Shown piece after piece: positions 35,459-45,507 of a stretch of 64,000 bases of DNA. The notes under the pieces are model-generated. The model saw only the letters and a program-made list of their open reading frames with translations, ran no database searches and was not told where the DNA came from. The stretch comes from Prochilodus magdalenae (lineage: Eukaryota > Chordata > Actinopteri > Characiformes > Prochilodontidae): contig JAMWET010007208.1 in assembly GCA_024036415.1 (NCBI GenBank), positions 236,501-300,500 on the forward strand, read 5' to 3'. Position numbers and translations under genes: made by a program. Each line of letters starts with the position of its first letter. The stretch's first letter is position 1.

Positions 35459-36111
35459 AGCCTAGGTTCCGCCTACTGAGGCTTATTGGAGTTACTACTG
35501 ATCTGGGTCCTCGCTTAACCTTTCCAAACCTATCCTCAACGGATGCCCAGTACTAATTGCTGTATCATCCAATGGTTATTTAGTCCTTCATCATTCTGAT
35601 AAAGAGTGCTGCAGATGGAATTCTATAAATCTAGGCGACAGTAACTCTGGTCCTCAGTCCACCTACTTTTTAGGAATTAGAAATACTTGTTGCATCTATT
35701 TGAATGATGTATGGTGTTTCCTTAGCAAAGGACCAGTTTACACCAGGTCACTTTATGCGACTAGTATCTGGACTGTATCCTGATAAGGTTTTTGGCCACA
35801 TGCATTTACACTTGAAAGTCAAATGCATCTCCAGTCAGACTGAAATCTGACGGTGGGATGAATTATTCAAATCTCCTTTTACAGCCATGTGCACCCTCCG
35901 TGATTATCCTCCTGGTAGATATGGATCACGTGCCCAGTGAGGTACTGTGTGGGGAGGACTTTGGGTTGTACTAGGAGGGGTTCTGCTTCTGTTGATTGTA
36001 TCTTGGAGAGACAGATGTGCTTACACTGCTATAACATGTGCCTCAGAAAACCTCCTGAAGTGGTTTGAGCGATCAGATCTGTTCGGCTGCATTTTTACGT
36101 GGTTTGGCCTC
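35459..36111. other. Unassigned non-coding DNA
   Basis: Nothing recognised. Confidence 0.45.
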
Positions 36112-36385
36112 CAGATATAATCCTGATACTCAAGACTCAAAAAGTGACCTGGTGTAAAGATAAACAATTCCTTAGGCGCCCTTTGCATGGTACTGTACAG
36201 AGGTGAGAACAAGGTACTAAGTTGCAAGTAACAAGTCTTGGCACACATGGCCCGAGTCGTGTATCAAGTTCAGACAGTTAACCCCTAGAACCCTACATTG
36301 TGTAGATGGCTTGCATGGATCTATCCTATGCATAGGATGGAGCCTTGCTAGCTGCCAACAAAGTGCAGACTTGGAGTCATTTAAG
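36112..36385 (+). repeat. Foldback repeat P, copy 1
   Basis: Similar to 39088-39440: ATATAATCCTGATACTCAAG, GTACTGTACAGAGGTG and CAAGTCTTGGCACACATG recur in order. It ends in a short palindrome around ATCCTATGCATAGGAT (36326-36341) whose arms correspond to the long foldback of copy 2, but without its loop. Confidence 0.75.
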
Positions 36386-36791
36386 GCCATTTTAGCACAG
36401 AAATGAAAAATGAGGATGACTGTAATATAGATACTTGAGTCAGTCTAGGCAATCTAGGCACTCGTTCTTTCACTTTGGATCTAGAAGTCATTCAGCGTCA
36501 TAAGATTCAAGTTTTTTTGAGTTTGAGTGGATGGTATTCAAGCCAAAGTCCAGTTGCAAGTCTTTTGTGTTGAGCAGAATTTCTAAAGTCATCTGATTCG
36601 TCACCATTCTACAACTGGTGCTGTATCATGGGTCATTTTGTTGGACTGACAGACAGCACATTTTGACTTTTAGACTAGGATGCCTTTACTTCCAAACAAT
36701 GGGATGTAACTGCTCACCACATGGCCATCAGGGATTAAAACCCTCCTTGTGTTTTGGCAGTAAAAAAAATATATGTATTGAAAATGAGGAA

Positions 36792-36874
<83 letters not shown>

Positions 36875-38199
36875 TATTATTATTATTATTATTATTACTA
36901 ATTATTATAAAACTTATTTAAATCTAATTTTGTATTTAATTTTTTGTAATTTAACTTTTAGGAAAATAAATAATTATTTATATATTTACCTTGTTATTAT
37001 CTCAGTCAATGCCTTGGGTTTAAATAAATCATATAATGCTTGATGTATAATAAATACAATACTTGTACATTTTTAATGTAGATATATTTAATTAGTTTTA
37101 AAAAGTAGTTTTACTTTGGGACCACAACTTTTTGGATGGTTCTAAAACCTAAAATAATTACATAAGACCATTGCAATGTAATTAATACCGCAACTGTGAA
37201 ATCATACATACATATTATGCTGCTCTACATGTTTTAAAGTGTACACAGCAATAGGAGTCTGTTAAACTCTTGACTTTGGGATTAAATACCACCCTATGTT
37301 TCTAGCAGGCAGTAAATCCCCACTGTCGGACCACCATCTCATCAAGCAGGGGAAAAACGCAACACATCGAGACAGACAGTGAGAGAGTGCCCACATCCCC
37401 TTACAGGATCCCCCTTCTTTAAACAAATCCATCAAATGAAACCTAAATACAAAAGTCTCTTGTACTCGGCCCGAAACCCCGATGGTGACCCCCTCTGATA
37501 GCCGACTGGTTGCCGTCGCAAAAAATCTGTTTGTAATTACGTCCCAGCTCTGGAAAGAACAGGCGGTTTTTATGCCTCGTGTGCATGAAAGAGTTCAGGC
37601 GTGCTAAGCGCGGCCGTTTCAGGCCTGCCGCCGGTTTTCTTGCTTCATTCACAAGCGCGCTAACCTCACCGCAAATAGAGGGGCTGCAGAGTAACAATGG
37701 GCGGAGGACGGTTTGGAGAGCCCTCATCCTCTGTTCAGGAAGCAGATGGAGGAGATAGAGGTTTGATAAAGAGGGTCTTTGAGAAGAATGAACATCGTCC
37801 CCCTGTATCATAGCGAGCCTTACAGGAACTAACGCAGACCAGCTTAGTAAAGTGCAACAACAGGAAAAGGGGGAGACAATAAAACAACAACTTCAAAAGA
37901 CTCTGGTGAGAGAGAGGGGGGTGGGTGGGGGGGCACGCTACCTGAAAGGAAATAGGGTAGTGTAAATGCCTGCGTTACTCGGAGCGTAGGATAGTCATCT
38001 CAATATGTCGCATCACTGCAATTCTGAGGAGCAGCTCCGGCCGCCAGCACTCCCCTTACCGAGCCTCTCTTATCGCTGCTGCGCTTGTCCTTGAGATGCT
38101 AATCAGGCTTCCAGATGATTTTCCCACTGTACATCAGACATCCTGGCGACCTCTCATTTGTCACCTAATTTCACTCGTCGTCAAACAGACATTTGCAAC
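36386..38199. other. Unassigned DNA with (TA)n and (ATT)n; GC-richer block
   Basis: (TA)n at 36794-36868 is followed by (ATT)n at 36870-36898. 37440-38160 is GC-richer, non-repetitive and without splice or domain evidence; it could be conserved regulatory DNA. The minus-strand frame 37443-37811 has no motif. Confidence 0.4.
36794..36868. repeat. (TA)n microsatellite
   Basis: About 37 uninterrupted TA repeats. Confidence 0.95.
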
Positions 38200-38790
38200 A
38201 GTGGGATTGCAGTGCTGTTGGGAAGGAAGATAAAGGTTACCAGGAACAATAACTGATGATGAATTCAGACTGATATGGGTGGTATTTATTGAGCTACACA
38301 TACAGAAGTAGTGTTTCTCAGCCTGGAGTCTCACGCAGTTCCTGCAGATTTTGCGGTAGGGGTGGAGGTGGAGTGACACCAGACCTTCTGGACACATGAA
38401 CGGTGGCAATAGACTGACCACGGTTCCTCCACACACAGATACGTTGGTCGTCACTGCCAATATAGAAGCGTGACTCGTCACTGAAGATGGCCCACTGCCA
38501 TTCTGAGTCATACCAGGACAGTCTGGCTTGACACCAGTGCAGTCTTTGGTGTTATTGACGTGGTGTTAAGGGCAGTCGTTGTAATGGCCGTGTAGGACAT
38601 CACTGCTTACTGTATGTCTGCAGTCGTGGCTGTTGGATCAGTCACTTTGATAGGCCATCCTTGCTTACGTCATATGTGTGGCCAAGTGTTAAACTTGAAT
38701 GGTTTGCAATTCTGGGAATGTCAAACCTTCCCACGAAGTTTCATTCCTGTGTTACTGTATGCAGATTAATCTACAAAACTGCAAATCATC
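38200..38790 (-). mobile_element. Tc1-like family C, minus-strand copy
   Basis: Runs from the 3' region at the left (GGGATTGCAGTGCTGTTGGG, GAGCTACACATACAGAAGTA) to the 5' region at the right (CCCACGAAGTTTCATTCCTG). It retains part of the catalytic-domain region: the complement of CGTGACTCGTCACTGAAGAT reads the SDE-type motif near 38475. Both terminal repeats are eroded. Confidence 0.75.
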
Positions 38791-39087
38791 ATCAGTAGTA
38801 CAAATACTGACTTAGACTTTAGACTAAACTCTGCACACTAAGACATTAAATTGCTTTGTTGTTGTTTTAAATCACTTTATTGTTGGCCTTACACATTTAC
38901 ACATTCATGTACAGTACATCACTGAGTCAGTTGAGTTTCAATGAAATTAAGTGAACCGTCAGATTTACTTCATAAGTGACTGACTCACTGTGTTGTTTTT
39001 CCACCTGGCCTGTCTTCCTCCATTGCGTGTGCTGTTCTAACTGCTAAGCCACATTGCTGTTGTCTGTAAAATCAAGTTACTCTAGTG

Positions 39088-39440
39088 TAGATATAATCCC
39101 GATACTCAAGACTCACAAGGTGCCCAGGTGTAAAGATAAACCATTCCTTGGGTGCCTTTGCATAGTACTGTACAGAGGTGGGGACAAGGTACTAGCAAGT
39201 CTTGACACGCATGTCCCGAGATGAATATCCAGTTGATGCAGTTAACCACAAGAAGGCCAAGTCTGAATTTTGTAGGCAGTTAGCATGGCTCTATCCTAGG
39301 CTTCATAAGTAAGTAAAGGGTTAACTTACAAACCATATATGGCAGCATCAACTAAGTTAACCCTTTCCTAACTTATGACGCATAGGATAGAGTCATGCTA
39401 ACTGCCTTTAAAGTGCACACTTAGGGTTCTAAGGGTTACG
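39088..39440 (+). repeat. Foldback repeat P, copy 2
   Basis: Second copy of the family at 36112-36385. It contains a long inverted repeat at 39275-39406 described separately. Outer blocks (GTTAACCACAAGAAGGCC at 39241 and CTTAGGGTTCTAAGGGTTAC at 39421) extend the inverted symmetry weakly. Confidence 0.75.
39275..39406. repeat. Foldback with 53-bp arms
   Basis: Left arm 39275-39327 and right arm 39354-39406 are reverse complements at 48 of 53 positions by hand count, with a 26-bp loop. Arms begin GGCAGTTAGCATG and meet at AAGGGTTAACTT. This resembles a palindromic MITE or a long hairpin. Confidence 0.9.
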
Positions 39441-39949
39441 TTTCAAGTCAAGTCCAGAGTCCAGTGCTCTCTCTCTCTATATTTTTATATATTTATGTAT
39501 ATTCTATTTATTAAAGTACTGCTGTTTGGGTGTAACTTGGTCCTTGGGTACTACAATTTCGTTCCACCCCATGTACCACATGTGACGCGAATGACAAAGT
39601 CTCTTTGAATCCTTAAAGTCAGTTAGCACTCTTCAGCCTAATGTGAGGCATTTTTAATTTAATCCAGTCCATTTCATTTTTGGGTAATACATGAAATTAA
39701 CCCGACAATTAATTAGAACCCACTTAAATCACATAGTTGTGACACTGTTGAATTTGTTATGTATATTTTACTCAGTCAAGGATCTTAGAAGCAACTTAAC
39801 ACTGTAGTGTGGGACTAGTGGACATAAGTTTAAAGTAAATCCAACATTTCTTTGAGAAATATTTAATATATTAATATAAATTGATTAAACATGTAGCTTA
39901 TCACTGCGGAAACAATTTTAACACTGCTGAAACTTGTTTCAGTAGTAGC
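39441..39949. other. Unassigned AT-rich DNA
   Basis: Nothing recognised apart from a short CT run near 39468. Confidence 0.45.
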
Positions 39950-39951
39950 TA

Positions 39952-40499
39952 CAGGGGTTGGACAATGAAACTGAAACACCTGTCATTTTAGTGTGGGAGG
40001 TTTCATGGCTAAATTGGACCAGCCTGGTGGCCAATCTTCATACTGGTACCAGTACTGCACCAGTAAGAGCAGAGTGTGAAGGTTCAGTTAGCAGGTAAGA
40101 GCACAGTTCTGCTCAAAATACTGCAATGCACACAACATTATGGGTGACATACCAGAGTTCAAAAGAGGACAGACTGTTGGTGCACGTCTTGCTGGCGCAT
40201 CTGTGACCAAGACAGCAAGTCTTTGTGATGTATCAAGAGCCACGGTATCCAGGGTAATGTCAGCATACCACCAAGAAGGACGAACCACATCCAACAGGAT
40301 TAACTGTGGAGGCAAGAGGAAGCTGTCTGAAAGGAATGTTCGGGTGCTAAACCGGATTGTATCCAAAAAGCATAAAACCACGGCTGCCCAAATCACGGCA
40401 GAATTAAATGTGTACCTCAACTCTCCCTACACCATACACCATACTAATAAATGATTGTGGTCTAAAACCAGGTGTTTCAGTTTCATTGTCCAACCCCTG
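39952..40499 (+). mobile_element. Tc1-like family A, copy 2 (DNA-binding half retained)
   Basis: 548 bp with TA at both sides, ends CAGGGGTTGGACAATGAAAC and complement. Unlike the other three family A copies, its internal deletion removes the catalytic and C-terminal regions: CTCAACTCTCC is joined directly to CTACACCATAC near 40428. It is thus an independent deletion product. Confidence 0.9.
40140..40454 (+). pseudogene. Truncated Tc1 transposase: DNA-binding domain only
   Basis: Uninterrupted 104-codon frame from ATG 40140 to TGA. Residues 1-55 (MGDIPEFKRGQTVGARLAG..., TKTASLCDVSRATVSRVMSA) form a helix-turn-helix as in the PAI part of the paired-like Tc1 DNA-binding domain. Residues about 58-95 (GGKRKLSERNVRVLNRIV..., AAQITAELNV) fit the second, RED-type helix-turn-helix. 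The whole DDE domain is deleted; the last seven residues come from the element's 3' end. In intact elements these domains bind the terminal repeats. Whether this frame is ever expressed is unknown. Confidence 0.8.
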
Positions 40500-40501
40500 T
40501 A

Positions 40502-41094
40502 TTTCAGTAATGACTATTTCGGTAGTGAAAGAACGCAGAAACACCAGCCAGTACATGACTGACAAATATAGAATACTTTTAACACCCAAAAAGTTTGAAA
40601 TTGTGAAAATGTGTTTTCTGATTTTCAGACTTACAAACTATATAACACTTTAGCTGTTTCCTTATGCACTATATAGTGCACTTTATTTAATGCCCTGCTG
40701 CTTTGTTGTGGTGTCCAAACACAGAAGTAGTGCAGAAAATACTGACCCCTCAAACAGCCCCACACTGTACAGCTATAAATGATAATGAGCAGAGGAGACC
40801 CTTAATGAGATGGGTAGTTTGGTTTAGAGACTCAGGCACAGTTTTCTGAGAAGGTAATGTCGAGCCCAGCTACAGCGTCAGCAGCTCCAAAGACCTCTCT
40901 TCAGACCTTCAGATGTGAGCAAGATCGTTTCATGTGAGCAGTCAGACTCAGGTATATGCTGTTGTACTGCTGGCATCAAGTTTCGAGTGTTTATGTGACG
41001 CAACCTGCTGATGTGCAGTAATGAGCGAATGTTTGCAAATGTTTCCAAACATGTGAGATAATGTTTGTGTGGGCTACTGAAACTGTTAACCTCT
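40502..41094. other. Unassigned non-coding DNA
   Basis: Contains the palindrome TGCACTATATAGTGCA at 40666-40681, related to the repeat at 41095-41180. Opposite-strand frames at 40878-41306 are unsupported. Confidence 0.45.
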
Positions 41095-41180
41095 TTCGCC
41101 TGTTCTGTTCCCTGTGCACTATATAGTGATCCTGATATTTGCATGTAGGGAACAGCGGACCGTTTGAGACACAGCATTGT
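41095..41180. repeat. Short fish repeat with a TGCACTATATAGTG core
   Basis: Inverted blocks GTTCCCTGTGCACTATATAG and GTAGGGAACAG, then CGTTTGAGACACAGCA. I recognise the motif order from dispersed repeats of fish genomes, but the class is uncertain. Confidence 0.4.
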
Positions 41181-41728
41181 GTTTTGGTAGTGATATGAAA
41201 ATGTGGGAAAGCAAGTTTGTTTTTCATTTAAAAAAAATAAACTATGATAAATATCTGAGTTCAAACCCCACAGCAACCCCACAGCTGTCCATATCTGGGG
41301 GCCCAAGTGAAGAAAAAGCCCAGTGGGATTGTGGGCTGGAAGGGAGGGAAACTAATTCTGTGCTGTTGTACTTAACTGAGAAACTAGAAATGAGAGTTAG
41401 AAGAAGTTTAAAACTAAAAGGTGGGCAAACGCTGCTGTCCTTAAGCGTACTCAAGAAAAGTTGTGTAAGCAGTTTACAACAAAACCAGTAGCAGTGCAGT
41501 TAAATATATTGATTTCATGGTTGCCAATAGCAACAGACTAAACAAACAGCTGACATGTTGATTCAACTCTACTCTATAATACCATTCCCATGTAATAAAA
41601 AAGTTCCCTAATCTTAGAAATAGTTCAGTAATGTGTGAAATGTTTTGAGTTGTATGAATAACAGAATTTATTTATTTAGGTTAAATGTAAATTGAACTAC
41701 AGAATATAAAGCAAATATATATATATCC
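41181..41728. other. Unassigned AT-rich DNA
   Basis: Nothing recognised; frames at 41177-41491 lack motifs. Confidence 0.45.
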
Positions 41729-41779
41729 CTTCTGCAAAGGGGCCAACTCGCCTTTATAATGTAGATATGATACTCGAAC

Positions 41780-41859
<80 letters not shown>

Positions 41860-41918
41860 TTGTATCCATTCGAGTATCATATCTGCATTATAAAGGCGAG
41901 TTAGCCCCTTTGCAGAAG
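41729..41918. mobile_element. Palindromic MITE with a (TA)n centre
   Basis: Left arm 41729-41778 and right arm 41869-41918 are reverse complements at 48 of 50 positions by hand count (ends CTTCTGCAAAGGGG and CCCCTTTGCAGAAG). The 90 bp between them are (TA)n (41779-41850), a T run and a few other bases. No clear target duplication could be read. The frames with Ile-Tyr repeats across it are artefacts. Confidence 0.85.
41779..41850. repeat. (TA)n microsatellite inside the palindrome
   Basis: About 35 TA repeats followed by 11 T. Its central position makes the whole locus self-complementary. Confidence 0.95.
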
Positions 41919-41990
41919 ATAACTTGGAAAACGCATCACTCTTTTGATCAGATTACAGCCACCAGCACTAACAACTACACTAACCAACTA

Positions 41991-42209
41991 CTGGTTGGTG
42001 TAGCTCAGCGGACAACACCACTGCCCGCCTGGGAGCCACCACCGCATGTGGGAGACTGGGGGTTCGAATCCCGGTCTGGGTGACTTGGCTATGCTACACC
42101 AATAAGAGTCCTTGGGCAAGACTCTTAACGCTACACTGGCCTACCTGTAATATGATTAACCTTGTAAGTCGCTCTGGATAAGAGTGTCAGATAAATGCCA
42201 TAAATGTAA
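41991..42209 (+). repeat. tRNA-derived SINE with L2-type tail
   Basis: The head contains a good A box (TGGTGTAGCTCAGCGG at 41996) and a B box (GGTTCGAATCC at about 42062), the internal RNA polymerase III promoter inherited from a tRNA. The anticodon arm does not fold as a normal tRNA, so it is a SINE, not a tRNA gene. The 3' end (42158-42209, GTAAGTCGCTCTGGATAAGA then ATAAATGCC.TAAATGTAA) matches the 3' tail of the L2 LINE at 46709-46760. Confidence 0.9.
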
Positions 42210-45200
42210 CAAATCATATAGCCATATAGCTCTCCCCAATGGTAGGTACCACCACTGCAAAGCTACCCTATTACCCTGCAGCGTAGTACTGAATCGGCCA
42301 TGCAAGACTTTTACATACCTTTAAGTTAAAGATACTATTTTTACTATTTATATGACACTATATATTGACAGTCTCTCTAATGCATTAAACATGTCCCTGT
42401 TGTGCCTTTAAGACTGAAATATAATAAAGATCTCTGTTTTGATTCTGTATCCTGCCTCATTCATGAAAGGGCTTACTACTGTTAGTACTCTCAGCCAAAA
42501 GAATTCTATATAGCTCCACACATCGGCTCTTTGACTATCCAATATAAATAGTGGAACCCTTTAATTGTTGGACAGAATTTTTTTGGAAGTATTCAGACAT
42601 AGACATATGCAAATGTTTGGGCGCTGCCGTCAAATTACATGTATTGCAGAGTCTTTGCAAAAGTTATGGCACCTTGTGTTACGGTGAGGCATTGGAAATA
42701 AATAAAATTTGTGTGCTAAAAATTTGCTAAAACTTTTGTATATGGTTTTACAATTGGTATTGAATCATAGGGAAGAAAACGAACCTGCCTAATACTTACC
42801 ACAAATAAACAGGGGGCAAGATATCACCAGGAAGTTGTGGTGCCCACTCCTATCGTAAGAAACAAAGAAAAGCACAATCCCTCCTCCTCAATGTCAGCAC
42901 ACACTGCGGTTTACTTACCAGTCTAGAAAACAAATACATAGCATGTTTAGCATCAAAGCTCATGCCTTGTCTCACCAAGAATGTCTCCAGAGGTGGAAAG
43001 CAGCACCCCTGTTTTCTCTGTTTGTTGTTCTGTTCATATTGCTTCTGTTGTTTGCTGCTGAACATGGTTTCTTGCCAGAAGTGGCTGGCAGTGGTAATAA
43101 TGGGTACTTGGCTAGAGCTTCAGCTATCATTGTGTTCTTTAAATGGCTACCTGACCTTAAGTGATCTAACCAGGAGCAGAACCTTCAGCATGATTGACAA
43201 GAGATTAGTTTACACTACAGGGCAGCTGCACTACTTCCTGATGCTCTCAAAACCGATTGATTGCTCTCCACACTGAGATGCAAAGTGGCATTACTAACAA
43301 GGGATAGGCCGGGGCTAGCTGGCTAGCATGCTAACTTCAGTAGATAACTGCAACATAGTACACAAGCAACTTTGACACACCATCAAAAGTGTTATTTATT
43401 TAAATTCTGTTGATCGTTTTTGTTAATTGAGTTAATTTCAAACTACAAATCACATAATTAAAGATGTTTCTCAGGTAATGAGTCCACAAGGATGATGTCC
43501 ACAATTTTAAAAATAGTTCCCAACATGTATTGCAAATCACCAAATTCAGCTGGACTGGGTTCTGGTGGATATCCTTGTGACACAAGGCCTTGAGTTGTGG
43601 GAGTCATGTGGTAGAGTCAGTGACAAACTGGCAACCACAGAATTACAGCGTGTAGAGCCCAACATCTAATTACCAAATTACCAAAGATTATTTTGGAACA
43701 GCCTAGTCAGAGGTTTCACCGAGGCCCACATTTAGATTTAGCATTCACAGTGAAGACGCGTATTTCTGTCAGTGTAACCTCACGCTCTGCCTCTGGTACA
43801 CTGTGGAGATCCCAAAAAATTTATCTTGTGCGTAAATATTTTATGCCCACACTTATTCTCGTTTTGTGCTCCAAAATAAAAACGGCTCCGGTCAGCTGCT
43901 GTTTCTTGCGCTTAACGACCACTGATTCGTAGAAATATGAAACAACTTCCCTTCTGAGATTTTTATTTCTTTGGCTCATGGCTACAAATCCTCCCTTATA
44001 AATCTCATCACTTTAAGACTAGGCCCTCTCTCCAAGCGGGGCAGCGTAAGAGAACTCTCGGAGTAACTGCTGCAGCTGTGTGCATGTAGAAGTCTCAGTC
44101 TAAATGAGTGCTGAGTTATGGGCCTGATTCTCAGGGCTGAGTTTTACTGTGCTATAAGGCCTCTCTCACTTCCCTGACTATTTGGGCTTCTTGCCTGGAG
44201 CGTGTGATTTACGGCCTCGCTCTCGTCTGCTTCCTCGGCTCGGGGGTGCTGTTCCTGCCTACAGTCTGGGCTGCGTCAGCCAATCAGTATCCAGGTTAGT
44301 ACAGGGCATGCTGGGAAACACAGTTTCTTGAGAGAACTCTTGACTCTTTGAACTTTATAGACCTGTATGAGGGCTTGTACTTCAGCTACTCTCAAAATGG
44401 CATTACTTACCAACTAGTTACATAGTAAATACTACATAATGTGTAGTAATTACTGAGTAATAACTCTCAAATAAGAAAATATATAGAATAATAACTCTAT
44501 AGCAGAAAAAGCAAAGACTTTTTAATGGTTCACAAACAGCAGGTACTTACTAAGTAACTTGTAAACCCTGTGAGAAAATCATACAGTAGCCTGCAATAAA
44601 GCTATGGTAAAAAATGAATTACTTAATGAAGACATTAACAGATAAAGAATAAAAATAAATTATACCGATGCTGCCAGTGAGTTTCGACACATCCAGTATA
44701 ATGGAGGCTTCCAATTATCCTAAATACTCTCCAGGCTTATGCATAACATGTCCTGTTGATGAGATGGAAGAATGAGCTCACTGGCTCCTTCTTTATACCC
44801 TTGCTGCTTCTTTTCTAATGCATTTTTTTTTCTGATGTCCCCACTAAATATGCCTTACTCATCTAAATTACATACAAATCTAACTGGAATTTTAACCCTT
44901 AATATATATACACCAATAATATAATATTTAACCATTTATTTAAATGGCAAAAAAACCTAACTAGAATTCAAACAGTTAAATACAAAATACGAAAGCCGAA
45001 TCTTTGCCATAACAAGGCTACGCTTCCCTTGCTTAGTTTTTAACTTAAACCTAATATGGAAACCTATGTAGTTGATCAGCTGAGGCATGTGTATAAATTT
45101 AGCTTATTTAGTTTACTGCTGGAGCTATGAAGCTAACATTGCTAATACTAGATGATAGTATTCACTCAAGGACACTCAAAAACCTGAAAGTTCTGTGTAA

Positions 45201-45214
45201 CCTGGTGAAGAGTT
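42210..45214. other. Unassigned non-coding DNA
   Basis: A 3-kb stretch with no recognised repeat or gene. 44000-44330 is GC-richer. Frames at 42850-43276, 43400-43585 and 43693-43932 overlap on both strands and have no motif or splice support. Confidence 0.4.
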
Positions 45215-45282
45215 GAGCTGTACCTCGAGCCCTTCGCGCTTCAAGTGCAGCTTGACTTGAACCGTCATCCCTGAGGACACAT

Positions 45283-45426
45283 GGAAGACAAGCGTCCAGA
45301 CTCTTCTCTGTCCTGGCTCCCAGATGGTGGAATAAACTCCCACTGGGCGTCAGAACAGCAGAGTCTCTCGCGGTCTTCAAACGCAGACTGAAGACCAGTC
45401 TCTTCGTAATGCACTTAAGTGAGTGA
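45283..45426 (+). pseudogene. L2 reverse transcriptase protein, C-terminal 47 residues
   Basis: Open frame reading GRQASRLFSVLAPRWWNKLP, then GVRTAESLAVFKRRLKTSLF and a stop at 45424. This is the conserved C-terminal end of L2/CR1-type RT proteins (pattern S..F...AP..WN.LP..VR.A.S...FK..LKT.LF). It is the same region as 11822-11910 on the minus strand but without internal stops. All upstream coding sequence is absent, so it makes no enzyme. Confidence 0.85.
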
Positions 45427-45507
45427 GCTCTAGCAGACGTGTAAATTGTGTGTATCGTGTGGCACTTTAATAACCTTTTGTATTGCACTTATAATGACCT
45501 TTCTCTA

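Noticed and set aside
40666..40681. TGCACTATATAGTGCA as a regulatory operator
   Set aside because: The same core occurs in the repeat at 41095-41180, so it is more simply part of a dispersed repeat.
42000..42075. Functional tRNA gene
   Set aside because: A and B boxes are good, but the spacing and arms do not fold as a tRNA and the sequence continues into a SINE body with an L2-type tail.
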